A DNA stretch of 64,000 bases from Aplectana chamaeleonis. Taxonomy: Eukaryota; Nematoda; Chromadorea; Rhabditida; Cosmocercidae. Positions 50,255-61,248 of this stretch are shown piece after piece; positions within the stretch are counted from its first letter, which is position 1; each line of letters opens with the position of its first letter. The notes beneath the pieces were generated by a model, which had not been told where the DNA came from, did not search any database, and saw nothing but the letters and a program-made list of their open reading frames with translations. The stretch spans positions 434,001 to 498,000 of the forward strand of contig JAPDOI010000022.1 in assembly GCA_029168955.1 (NCBI GenBank), in the 5' to 3' direction. The position numbers and the translations under genes are program-made.

Positions 50255-50545
50255 CGAGATATCCGACTCAGATATTCGAATTCCGACTCACCGAAAAAAA
50301 GGTCAACATTCGAGTGATCCAAAATCTGGATCACCGAAAAAGGGACAAAATCCGATTGATCCAATTTCCGATTCACCGAAAAAAACGTAATTTTCGGATT
50401 GATCCGAGATCTGACTATCCGTTTAGCCTGTCTATCCGAATAACTTGGATTCTCCGATGTTGTCATTTTGAATCTATCCGTTTGAGTCGAATTTCCAAGA
50501 CCTTTTACTTTTGAGTTATCCGAATCCGAGTATCCGAAACTTTTT
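50255..50545 (+). repeat. Dispersed repeat with three 43-bp tandem units, copy 2
   Basis: Three consecutive units of 42-43 bases start TCACCGAAAAA and contain GATTGATCC or GAGTGATCC. They have the same flanking TATCCGA-type sequence as copy 1, on the same strand. Confidence 0.7.
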
Positions 50546-52287
50546 GATTCGGATAAAATGTATAGTGTCTACCATATACAGAGAGATGGTTGATTGCGAA
50601 ACTTCCATGGTTCTCAACAAACCACGACAATGAGTATATCATTGGATAGCCCTCAACGCCTGGATCATGAACATCACGAGCTATACAAAAATGACGAAAA
50701 GGACGCGGAACGCCGAACCCGCCGGTTTTCCGACCAAAACCTATGAGCGGTAGTGTACAAATATGTATTTTATGCACTAGAAAATGCTCGCGTCATTGTT
50801 GTGGTTTTCGGTGTGCTTTCTCCGTCACAAAGGAGAGCGGTGATTAACGTTGAAGGTGTTGCCAGGATAGCCAGTGTTTCGGCCTAGCAACCACTGCCGT
50901 TAGACTAAATGCCACGTCGCTCGAAAAGTGTTCCGGCCAGTCAACACGTGAGTCTGCTGCTTTTCTTTTCTTAAAAACTTTGGAGCTCATTCAACGATTA
51001 CCTCTCTGTTAATAAAACCATCAGATTGAGCGCTGGTCCAAGCTGTGACGCGTGCAAACCGCTGAAGTTATGTAGAGTTTTTAGGTTGAATTTCATTTGA
51101 ATTCTAAAATAGACGTAAAGGGCTGGGCATTGCGAGCTTCTTTGATATAGTAGGTCGTGTTGTATGCCTTTCATCACTGCGTTAGTCATAAAGGGCTTCC
51201 AACATAGTGTTGAGAGGAATATGTACAGCACGACTGGTCCGCTCGCTACTGGCGAAGCCCCAAGTGAAGAGGTTTTCGCGAACGCCTCAGATTTTGTGTA
51301 AGTTGGCTGTACTTAAAGGTTACAAGCAGTCGCTTTTTTTTGTCTGAATATCTTTTACAGCAGCTGCATTCCCCCAAGGACCACCGCTTCGTTGCCGGTG
51401 ACAATGGAAATCGAGAGCTCACTGGAAATGTACCACAGCTCACTTTGAATAACTGAAGAATCAGTGTCAAATTAATAGAGATGCAATATTATTGAAGCTC
51501 TGTGTAGTTTTGTCACAGCTGGTGTTGGCATGCTGTACATGATGTCTCTAAGAGCGATGTATTCCTAAAGGATTGAACATATGTAGCAAAGTCAATAATT
51601 CCTGCTTTCCATAACCGTGATCGAGATCATTATGGGAAGAGAATTATCAAGATAGATGACTTTATCTGACTTCCATCGGACGGTCCAGGGCCGTATCCAG
51701 GTGGAGGTCCCAAGAAGATCAAATGGAAAACACTCGAACGTTGGTACATCTAACTATAAGGCACTCCGGCAATACACTGTTTGCTCGGAAACAGCATTCG
51801 CGCCTTGCGTTGATGTAATTGAGAATTTGTCATGTGATCTCCCCAACACATAGAAGACGATCTTAACTATCTTAACGGTCTAGCTGTCGTAAAACACTGC
51901 ATAGCGCGATGAAGTGACAGGCTGCTACATTGAAAAAAAAAACAGATGAGGTTGCCACACAGAAGGTGTTTTTTTTCTGCTAATGAGAAGCACATTGAGC
52001 GTACGGCTAACAATCAAGTTTCTGAACAGTGCTGAACATTCGCTATGCCCTTTCATTTTAGCTTGAACTGGTCCACATTTTATCATACTAAAAATAAAAG
52101 GCTCAAAAATCGTGGTGGACTATTCCTTAACTGTAATCGGATACCCTGTGCACATGCTTCACATTTTCAGAGTCTAGAAGGCCAGCGATCTCTCTAACAG
52201 AATAAAGACAATTTGCATCTTCCTGGTTCTCTCGTTTAATGTTAATATGCTTCGTTTGAGTGCGTATTAGCGCACTCGTCATAGATG
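50546..52287. other. Intergenic with one weak gene candidate
   Basis: Apart from the exon pair listed at 51140, the region holds only short frames. One at 51656-51853 is open for 65 codons, without motifs. Confidence 0.4.
51140..51445 (+). CDS. Candidate two-exon C-terminal fragment, unrecognised
   Basis: An exon ending at a GTAAGT donor (51298/51299) joins in phase 2, across a roughly 62-base intron ending TTTTACAG, to a terminal exon that reads CIPPRTTASLPVTMEIESS and stops about 90 bases later. The small intron and good splice signals are nematode-like. The upstream acceptor is weak (GATATAG). The product is Ser/Thr/Glu-rich, without a known motif. Confidence 0.3.
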
Positions 52288-52295
52288 GTTATGCA

Positions 52296-53096
52296 CAGGG
52301 CTGTGCTGGAATCTTTTTCAAGATTTTCGGAAAGAAAGAAAAATGACAAAAACGCCGGAAACGGAAATTCGGAAATGGGAAAGATCAAAATGCTTTGGGT
52401 TGTCTCATTCTCACGTTCCGCCGCTGCTCATTAGTTACAGTTCTCATTCGATAACCTATGGTTTCAGTCAATAAATCAATAATTACTCACACTACATAGA
52501 CTCACTAAGAGGCGTTCCACGATTTTGGATCTTCGCCCCAGATAAAAAAAACCGGGAAATTTTTTAAAATTAGTATGTGTAGCGGCTTCTACGAAACAGT
52601 GTATGGCCTGTCCTCCAGAAAGCAGTCCAGGTTGTACCAGGTGCAGATGAAGCGGGCGGCCGCGTTGCGTGTTCAGGACCAGTAGAAGTGCACCTCCAGG
52701 TTCTCACCGACGACGTTCTAGATTTTCTGGTTAACCTTTATTTTTGAATCCTGTCGGAGCAAATAACGCACGATTAAATTCAAAAAGTGAAAAAACTACT
52801 CGGTGACATTAGGATAAATCACTTTTGACCTGCCTCTAATTTTAGAAACCCGAACTTTGCTGAGGATCTCAGCCAGGCTTAGATATTCGATTGAACACAA
52901 GAGGTCGAAAGTGTTTTTCAGCTCCTCATGATGCCACCAAGCACCCTCGCCTATACCCACTACCATTTCCCGTGTAGCACTATTTCCTTCCGTTTCCGGG
53001 TCTGAAAAGTCGGAAATGGAAGCGGAACGGATCAGTCCAAAAAACACCGGAAATATGGAAACAGAATCGGAAACGGAAAAGTTTCGCACAGCCCTG
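52296..53096 (+). mobile_element. hAT-type MITE, complete
   Basis: The 801-bp element begins CAGGGCTGTGC and ends GCACAGCCCTG. It is flanked by a perfect 8-bp duplication, GTTATGCA (52288-52295 and 53097-53104). The CAGGG end and 8-bp duplication are the hAT signature. The interior, including inverted CCGGAAACGGAAA-type subterminal segments, has no transposase. Confidence 0.95.
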
Positions 53097-53104
53097 GTTA
53101 TGCA

Positions 53105-53440
53105 GTCTGGTGAAAGTGCAACTTTCTGTTTTGAGCAGCATCGCCGTATACTACTAATCATTTTGCTAAGCTGAAACTTCAAGAAAACAAGTGCATCTAC
53201 GATTATATTTTTCAAATATTGACCGATATTTGCCCAACTTCATCTTCAGAGTGCAAAAACATGCGGTCCATATTACCCCATTTGGTTGCTCGAGGCTGCA
53301 TCTGCTTCTCGACAAGTTTATGCCTAATGGGCATTCTCTACTTCTTCCCGCATATGCATATGATTGAAATTTTGGCAAAATACACCAAACCGCCTAATTA
53401 TGCCGCCCCGACCGTATGTGTGTGGTTCTGAATAGTTGAA
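53105..53440. other. Spacer before the retroelement array
   Basis: A/T-balanced sequence without a supported feature. The junction with the truncated retroelement is at about 53440. Confidence 0.4.
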
Positions 53441-54538
53441 GTCATGGACAGGTTGGAAAGAAACGCTCTAATGACAGATAAAATTTACCATGGCCGCTAC
53501 ATTGACGATATCCTCGTGGTGGCCGAATCCGCAAGTATGCTGCAGAACATTCACAGATGTTTGAACTCGCAGTATGAAACGATAAGGATGACAGTCGAAA
53601 AACCGGGGGCAGATGGCTACCTTCCGTTTTTAAACACGAGGATTATGATTGAAGCTGGTCATGTTCAAACGATGTGGTACAAGAAGCCGGCGTCAAAGAA
53701 TATTCTCATACATTCTCGCAGCTGCCATCCCACCTACATGAAGAGCAGTGTTGTACGCAGCGTGCTGAGCACTGCACGAAAACTAACGTCGGACAGAAAA
53801 GAAGATGTGGAAACACAAATAGCAGAGGTGTTGCAGCAGAATGGCTACACAGAAGGCAGCTTCGACACATGGCGCCCTTACCATTACCTATCCGATACCT
53901 CTCTTGTCCTCCCCTATGTTAACGAACGGTTTGCGAGGGACCTTAATAATGCAGTTCGAAGGTCCGCTCTCCCACTCCGCCTTGTTTTCCGGCCGCCATC
54001 AACACTTCGGCAACTCCTCACAACATCCAGACCGTATGAAGACCGTTGTGGAAGATCAGGCTGTACATACTGCACCACGGATGCACGAATATGCCAAGTC
54101 CCAAATGTCGTCTACAAGGTCACTTGTCAGGCGAGACTGGAAGGCCACTATACAAAAGATTGGATGAGCACATGCGGGCTCTTCGGTCACCATCTTCTTT
54201 TACCCGAACAGTGCATTTTCGAAGCACCGAACGCTCAAACACTGGGACGAAGCCGCACCCGAAATGAGAGCAACTTTGATATGGAGAAATATTCCGGATA
54301 CGGCACCTCCAATGAACAACCGGGATGAGATGAAAGACGCAATGATGATGCTGACCATCCAGCGCGACGATTTTGATCACTGATAGTCGACCGTTCTGTA
54401 GTCGTTCGCTACCACGGCGCTGCTCAAGCCGGCCAATCGTCTGGAGAACCGTAATCCTTTCTCCTCCGCCTCCCTCGCCGCTGCCGCTAGGTTAGCTTTG
54501 ATCGTGATCGTGGCGTCAATCGTGTGTAATTTGTTTTT
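53441..54538 (+). mobile_element. Penelope-like element, 5'-truncated copy A
   Basis: This copy starts inside the reverse transcriptase, just after motif B, at the equivalent of 56254 in copy B. The frame 53444-54328 includes the catalytic motif C, YIDD, at 53498-53509, the thumb, and a Cys cluster (CGRSGCTYC) that links to the endonuclease. About 20 bases are missing at the start of the GIY-YIG region compared with copy B. Its later part (GETGRPLYKRLDEH) is therefore read in another frame. A further 45-base deletion removes part of the C-terminus. The junction with copy B has lost most of the hammerhead-like motif. Confidence 0.9.
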
Positions 54539-57441
54539 CGGCCCGAAACGTCGCGAATAAAGCGGTTCGGAACGACAAAAATCACCGCATTTTGAGTTTC
54601 TACAACAATTTCAACAACATCGATCAAATGAAGCTCAGGAATCAAGCAATATTGAGTGATCTGAAGTTCCTACAACGGTATTTCCATCTATGTAGTGATA
54701 CTTTTAAGATAATGTTGAATTACATCGCTTACCATCAGCATGCGATCTGTATAGATGAGTCCATTAATTTTCTGCGTGATTGCGAGAGTAATTCCCTGGT
54801 CCCATCTTTCATCAGGAATATGCTTAACCGTTTCGCCAACTACCGTCAGAACAATGTTCGACACGCTATAAACTCACTGAGGATGGCACTTCTCTCTTCG
54901 GCAGTCGCAGAGCAGAAGCGAATTCGTTCGCGGTGCATAAGTAATATCGTTTCTCTTAGAACGGTTCTACAGACTAGACTCAGTGAGGATTGCTGGACTC
55001 AGCTGCTCCATTATCACACGTTGTCCTGTGATGTACTCCGATCATCAACGAGAGAGAGATTGCGACGAAAACTTGACGATTTGAAAGGATTCGAACCACG
55101 ACGTAATAGTTTCATAATTCGCGAGGCAATCCCTCCAAAGCGTTGCACCGTCATTGATGGGGATAGAATCGACGATGATGTAGAATCAATGCTGAACCTC
55201 GGACCGAGTTTTGCGCCTCGCCCATTGCTTAGTGATGCAACTAAGACCGAGATAGTGACCGCCCTACACAAATACGCGTACGCTCAAAAATGGAAGGAAA
55301 CAGATCGGCCTGACGGTTCCTAGCCTGACCGAGCATTTGGCCAGATCAGTGCCTTTCCCCAGGAAGTTTGTCAGCGCTCCCAAAAATATCCCGACATGGT
55401 CCTCAAGACTATCAACTCTGGAGTCTGAACTCATGCGTATAGTGGAGTGCCACCGCAGGATTAGATCGCCGGATAATATGACCACGGCGGAACGAGCTGG
55501 ACTGAGGAAAGCACTCGAACTTCGACGTTCTCTACGCTTCTCTGTTGGCGACAAGTGTGGAGGCTTTGTGGTGATGAAGCAGGAGAGAGACGTCAACTTA
55601 TGCCTGACCACACTTTCGGATCAAGACACTTACGCTATCTCTTCCATGGAGGAATATAATAGGAATTGCAAGAGGCTTCAAAATATCATCAAGACCACCT
55701 TGGATAAGAAAGTTGACGTGAAGATTATAAGACGACTTCTCCCAACACATGCGACGGTTCCCATTTTACCAGCTTGTAAAAACTCACAAGCTTCCATCCC
55801 CTCTTGCAAGTGAGGCCTTGACGAACGACCAAATCAAGACGCGCCCCATTGTTTCCTCTTGTGGAGGGCCTACCGATGGTATCAGCTGGCTTTTGACCCA
55901 CATCTTGTCTCCGCTATTAAAATTCGTCCCAACGCACCTGGTGAATACTGATGAATTTCTCCGAGGCCTGAAGAACTGCAATTTACCTTCTACCGATGTG
56001 CAGTACCATAGTTTCGACGTGGCAGCGCTGTATACCAATGTCGACACAAGTGCAGCAATCGAAGCATGCCTTGAATTTCTACGTCAGCATGAGAGCGAAA
56101 TCCAGCTCTACACCCTACAGCTCGACGACATACAAACACTATTACGTGCTGCTGTCGAATTCAATTTCTTCCGATTCCGAAATGTCGTCTACCGACAGAA
56201 GCGCGGTCTAGCAATGGGAAATAGACTTGCCCCACTATTGGCGATTCTATTCATGGACAGGTTGGAAAGAAACGCTCTAGGACAGATGTGCTCTACTATG
56301 GCCGCTACATTGACGATATCCTCGTGGTGGCCGAATCCGCAAGTATGCTGCAGAACATTCACAGATGTTTGAACTCGCAGTATGAAACGATAAGGATGAC
56401 AGTCGAAAAACCGGGGCAGATGGCTCCCTTCCGTTTTTAAACACGAGGATTATGATTGAAGCTGGTCATGTTCAAACGATGTGGTACAAGAAGCCGGCGT
56501 CAAAGAATATTCTCATACATTCTCGCAGCTGCCATCCCACCTACATGAAGAGCAGTGTTGTACGCAGCGTCCTTGGCACTGCACGAAACTAACGTCGGAC
56601 AGAAAAGAAGATGTGGAAACACAAATAGCAGAGGTGTTGCAGCAGAATGGCTACACAGAAGGCAGCTTCGACACATGGCGCCCTTACCATTACCTATCCG
56701 ATACCTCTCTTGTCCTCCCCTCTGTTAACGAACGGTTTGCGAGGGACCTTAATAATGCAGTTCGAAGGTCCGCTCTCCCACTCCGCCTTGTTCTCCGGCC
56801 GCCACCCACACTTCGGCACCTCACAACATCCAGACCGTATGAAGACCGTTGTGGAAGATCAGGCTGTACATACTGCACCACGGATGCACGAATATGCCAA
56901 GTCCCAAATGTCGTCTACAAGGTCACTTGTCAAGGATGTGATTTTACATAGGCGAGACTGGAAGGCCACCATACAAAAGATTGGATGAGCACATGCGGGC
57001 TCTTCGGTCACCATCTTCTTACCCGAACAGTGCATTTTCGAAGCACCGAACGCTCAAACACTGGGACGAAGCCGCACCCGAAATGAGAGCAACTTTGATA
57101 TGGAGAAATATTCCGGATACGGCAGAGAGGAAGATAAGAGAAGCGCTTGAAATAAAGTTGAATGCACCTCCAATGAACAACCGGGATGAGATGAAAGACG
57201 CAATGATGATGCTGACCATCCAGCGCGACGATTTTGATCACTGATAGTCGACCGTTCTGTAGTCGTTCGCTACCACGGCGCTGCTCAAGCCGGCCAATCG
57301 TCTGGAGAACCGTAATCCTTTCTCCCTCCGCCTCCCTCGCCGCTGCCGCTAGGTTAGCTTTGATCGTGATCGTGGCGTCAATCGTGTGTAATTTGTTTTT
57401 AAAATGTGATTTTTCATTATAGCCGCCTGAAGAAGGGTTTA
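54539..57441 (+). mobile_element. Penelope-like element, longest copy B
   Basis: A 2.9 kb unit joined head to tail with copies A and C. The order is a 5' segment shared with the 3' tail at 60 kb, the long N-terminal part, reverse transcriptase, a Cys-rich linker, a GIY-YIG endonuclease and a 3' non-coding segment with the hammerhead-like core. Such head-to-tail partial tandems are typical of Penelope-like elements. The coding sequence is listed separately. Confidence 0.92.
54628..57244 (+). pseudogene. Penelope-like reverse transcriptase/GIY-YIG endonuclease, copy B
   Basis: This would encode the single polyprotein used for target-primed insertion. From an ATG at 54628, the first frame runs to 55323. 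It continues in other frames at 55337-55813, 55749-56372, 56481-56951 and 56981-57244. Visible motifs are YQLVKTHKLPSPL before the palm, SFDVAALYTN (motif A, catalytic Asp at 56016-56018), RGLAMGNRLAP (motif B) and the YIDD core in a shifted frame near 56310-56325. The Cys cluster CGRSGCTYC and a GIY-YIG region follow, with a one-base loss placing a stop in its first motif. At least four frameshifts break it. The copies differ largely by small indels, so some breaks may be sequence errors. Confidence 0.88.
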
Positions 57442-57458
57442 CGGCCCGAAACGTCGCG
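57424..57458 (+). ncRNA. Hammerhead-ribozyme-like core at the copy B/C junction
   Basis: The conserved bases CTGAAGA (57427-57433, position 7 being variable in the family) are followed by a short stem (GGG with CCC) and GAAA (57448-57451). The cleavage triplet GTC (57453-57455) comes next. Stem I pairs CGC (57424-57426) with GCG (57456-57458), as expected for a type I hammerhead. Stem III would be only AC/GT with no loop, so a dimer through the palindrome ACGT is more likely than a monomer. An extra A before stem II is unusual. Penelope-like elements are known to carry hammerheads in these repeats. Confidence 0.6.
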
Positions 57459-59975
57459 AATAAAGCGGTTCGGAACGACAAAAATCACCGCATTTTGAGT
57501 TTCTACAACAATTTCAACAACATCGATCAAATGAAGCTCAGGAATCAAGCAATATTGAGTGATCTGAAGTTCCTACAACGGTATTTCCATCTATGTAGTG
57601 ATACTTTTAAGATAATGTTGAATTACATCGCTTACCATCAGCATGCGATCTGTATAGATGAGTCCATTAATTTTCTGCGTGATTGCGAGAGTAATTCCCT
57701 GGTCCCATCTTTCATCAGGAATATGCTTAACCGTTTCGCCAACTACCGTCAGAACAATGTTCGACACGCTATAAACTCACTGAGGATGGCACTTCTTCGG
57801 CAGTCGCAGAGCAGAAGCGAATTCGTTCGCGGTGCATAAGTAATATCGTTTCTCTTAGAACGGTTCTACAGACTAGACTCAGTGAGGATTGCTGGACTCA
57901 GCTGCTCCATTATCACACGTTGTCCTGTGATGTACTCCGATCATCAACGAGAGAGAGATTGCGACGAAAACTTGACGATTTGAAAGGATTCGAACCACGA
58001 CGTAATAGTTTCATAATTCGCGAGGCAATCCCTCCAAAGCGTTGCAATCGTCATTGATGGGGATAGGATCGACGATGATGTAGAATCAATGCTGAACCTC
58101 GGACCGAGTTTTGCGCCTCGCCCATTGCTTAGTGATGCAACTAAGACCGAGATAGTGACCGCCCTACAAATACGCGTACGCTCAAAAATGGAAGGAACAG
58201 ATCGGCCCGACAGTTCCTAGCCTGACCGAGCATTTGGCCAGATCAGTGCCTTTCCCCAGGAAGTTTGTCAGCGCTCCCAAAAATATCCCGACATGGTCCT
58301 CAAGACTATCAACTCTGGAGTCTGAACTCATGCGTATAGTGGAGTGCCACCGCAGGATTAGATCGCCGGATAATATGACCACGGCGGAACGAGCTGGACT
58401 GAGGAAAGCACTCGAACTTCGACGTTCTCTACGCTTCTCTGTTGGCGACAAGTGTGGAGGCTTTGTGGTGATGAAGCAGGAGAGAGACGTCAACTTATGC
58501 CTGACCACACTTTCGGATCAAGACACTTACGCTATCTCTTCCATGGAGGAATATAATAGGAATTGCAAGAGGCTTCAAAATATCATCAAGACCACCTTGG
58601 ATAAGAAAGTTGACGTGAAGATTATAAGACGACTTCTCCCAACACATGCGACGGTTCCCACATTTTACCAGCTTGTAAAAACTCACAAGCTTCCATCCCC
58701 TCTTGCAAGTGAGGCCTTGACGAACGACCAAATCAAGACGCGCCCCATTGTTTCCTCTTGTGGAGGGCCTACCGATGGTATCAGCTGGCTGACCCACATC
58801 TTGTCTCCGCTATTAAAATTCGTCCGCGCACCTGGTGAATACTGATGAATTTCTCCGAGGCCTGAAGAACTGCAATTTACCTTCTACCGATGTGCAGTAC
58901 CTGTATACCAATGTCGACACAAGTGCAGCAATCGAAGCATGCCTTGAATTTCTACGTCAGCATGAGAGCGAAATCCAGCTCTACACCCTACAGCTCGACG
59001 ACATACAAACACTATTACGTGCTGCTGTCGAATTCAATTTCTTCCGATTCCGAAATGTCGTCTACCGACAGAAGCGCGGTCTAGCAATGGAAATAGACTT
59101 TGCACCATTGTTGGCGATTCTATTCATGGACAGGTTGGAAAGAAACGCTCTAAGGACAGATGTGCTCTACTATGGCCGCTACATTGACGATATCCTCGTG
59201 GTGGCCGAATCCGCAAGTATGCTGCAGAACATTCACAGATGTTTGAACTCGCAGTATGAAACGGGGGCAGATGGCTACCTTCCGTTTTTAAACACGAGGA
59301 TTATGATTGAAGCTGGTCATGTTCAAACGAAGCCGGCGTCAAAAATATTCACATTCTCGCAGCTGCGATCCCACCTACATGAAGAGCAGTGTTGTACGCA
59401 GCGTGCTGAGCACTGCACGAAAACTAACGTCGGACAGAAAAGAAGATGTGGAAACACAAATAGCAGAGGTGTTGCAGCAGAATGGCTACACAGAAGGCAG
59501 CTTCGACACATGGCGCCCTTACCATTACCTATCCGATACCTCTCTTGTCCTCCCTATGTTAACGAACGGTTTGCGAGGGACCTTAATAATGCAGTTCGAA
59601 GGTCCGCTCTCCACTCCGCCTTGCTTTCCGGCCGCCATCAACACTTCGGCAACTCCTCACAACATCCAGACCGTATGAAGACCGTTGTGGAAGATCAGGC
59701 TGTACATACTGCACCACGGATGCACGAATGTGCCAAGTCCCAAATGTCGTCTACAAGGTCACTTGTCAAGGATGTGGGGATTTTTACATAGAGCAACTTT
59801 GATATGGAGAAATATTCCGGATACGGCAGAGAGGAAGATAAGAGAAGCGCTTGAAATAAAGTTGAATGCACCTCGTTCGCTACCACGGCGCTGCTTTGAT
59901 CGTGATCGTGGCGTCAATCGTGTAATTTGTTTTTAAAATGTGATTTTTCATTATAGCCGCCTGAAGAAGGGTTTA
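57442..59975 (+). mobile_element. Penelope-like element, copy C with many deletions
   Basis: A 2.53 kb unit following copy B. It aligns throughout, but carries deletions of 1 to over 100 bases, including most of the GIY-YIG coding region and part of the 3' segment. It ends with a second intact hammerhead-like core. Confidence 0.9.
57531..59791 (+). pseudogene. Penelope-like reverse transcriptase, copy C, catalytic motif A deleted
   Basis: Frames at 57531-57839, 58234-58845 and 58835-59791 carry the N-terminal part and the reverse transcriptase. Compared with copy B, a 21-base in-frame deletion at 58900/58901 removes seven codons, including the catalytic Asp of motif A. Motif B is altered by a one-base loss and a later one-base gain (LAMEIDFAP in place of LAMGNRLAP). 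YIDD (59180-59191) is intact and in frame. The GIY-YIG segment is largely deleted after the Cys cluster. The enzyme cannot be active. Confidence 0.88.
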
Positions 59976-59992
59976 CGGCCCGAAACGTCGCG
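59958..59992 (+). ncRNA. Hammerhead-ribozyme-like core at the end of copy C
   Basis: Identical in sequence to the core at 57424: CTGAAGA at 59961-59967, GAAA at 59982-59985, and GTC at 59987-59989. Stem I is CGC/GCG at 59958-59960 and 59990-59992. It has been kept despite the heavy deletions just upstream. The equivalent at the A/B junction (54539-54555) keeps only the GAAACGTCGCG half. Confidence 0.6.
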
Positions 59993-60091
59993 AATAAAGC
60001 GGTTCGGAACGACAAAAATCACCGCATTTTGAGTTTCTACAACAATTTCAACAACATCGATCAAATGAAGCTCAGGAATCAAGCAATATTG
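59976..60091 (+). mobile_element. Penelope-like element, short 3' tail (partial copy D)
   Basis: About 115 bases identical to the beginning of copies B and C. Identity stops abruptly at 60091, after AAGCAATATTGA. This is the partial 3' extension commonly left by tandem Penelope-like insertions. Confidence 0.88.
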
Positions 60092-61248
60092 AAGTCAAAC
60101 TGTAAAACTGCGTTGAAACTGTAAGCTGTGAAGACAGCCTGAAGTAGAAAAAGACTTCGAAGACCAGCGCAATAGGGTCTGCTTACAAAGTGGAGCACGC
60201 CTTTTCAATTTCAAGTTTTCATTCAAAATGAATTTCGCAACTAAATTATTATTGGACTTTCGTTGAAGGTAGCGTCCGAGCAAATGTCGGAAGAGGCTTT
60301 CAAGACTCCTCGCAAACAACAGCGACATAAGAACACTGCATTGAACGACCGTCCCGAATGGAACAACGGTGAGATACAATTTCTCTATGATCATTAAAAC
60401 ACCTGGAACTATTCCGTAATTAAGAGCATACATACATATTCTTCCAGTATTTTAGTCAACTTCCAGTTCCTTTGTCGTGAATCGCACTTTAGGCTTGTCC
60501 GCTCTTCCCATAGCAAACACTTTAATTCTGTCTATCCCTGTGCATAATTAAACATTATTGGAGCCATTCATGTGACAAGATCATGTTGGAGTATACGATT
60601 ATCTTGCAAGGCGGAAAGCGGGGCTAGCAGTTATGGTAAATAAAAAAAACCTAAAATCAGCAACAAGTGTGTGCAAACGAAAACAAACGATCCACCAAAA
60701 AGTGGGGAAAATTCAGGAAAAAACACTGCGCTTCCCTTATCAGGCGTCTGGAAGTGATCCTTGAATTTCCAAGGAAGGGCTGGTTTTAGGATGAAGTCCG
60801 GCAAAGTACCACTGCACGTCAATAACAGAACTGTCAAAGCAAAACCACCCTCGAGCAACACCCCTACGAGGAAGTTTTTTTTTGAAAATACCCGAGGTAT
60901 TGTTTCATTCGATTGAATAGATCACGAAATCGTTAACATCTCGGTTTCTCCCAATAATAAAACTGCATAATATGAAAACTGAGTTCCCGAAGCGAGTCGA
61001 AAGACGCATGTGTAGCCAACTTCGCCCAATTTACTCCTTTATTCCTGATGTGCTTTTTTTGAACGGACACATCTCCAGTTCTGCATTGCATCGTACTAAC
61101 CTAGCCGCGGAAAGGACTAACGGGAAGAACTAGTCATTCTCACCACTAAAATGCAAAGTTGAAGATGAGTTTGCTAAACAGGGCATTGTTAACGATAGAT
61201 TTCACTTTTGACTTCTCCATGGTATCAGGGGGGGTCAGGTGCCCCATA
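60092..61248. other. Intergenic, nothing assigned
   Basis: There is no exon-like frame with splice signals, no RNA gene and no transposon end that I can support. Confidence 0.4.

Noticed and set aside
51656..51853. 65-codon + strand frame as a terminal exon
   Set aside because: It has no acceptor in a suitable place, and an alternative frame over the same bases looks equally protein-like.
53674..54380. Extra open frames on both strands of the Penelope-like copies
   Set aside because: They are out-of-frame or antisense shadows of the reverse transcriptase. They repeat in each copy because the DNA is repeated.
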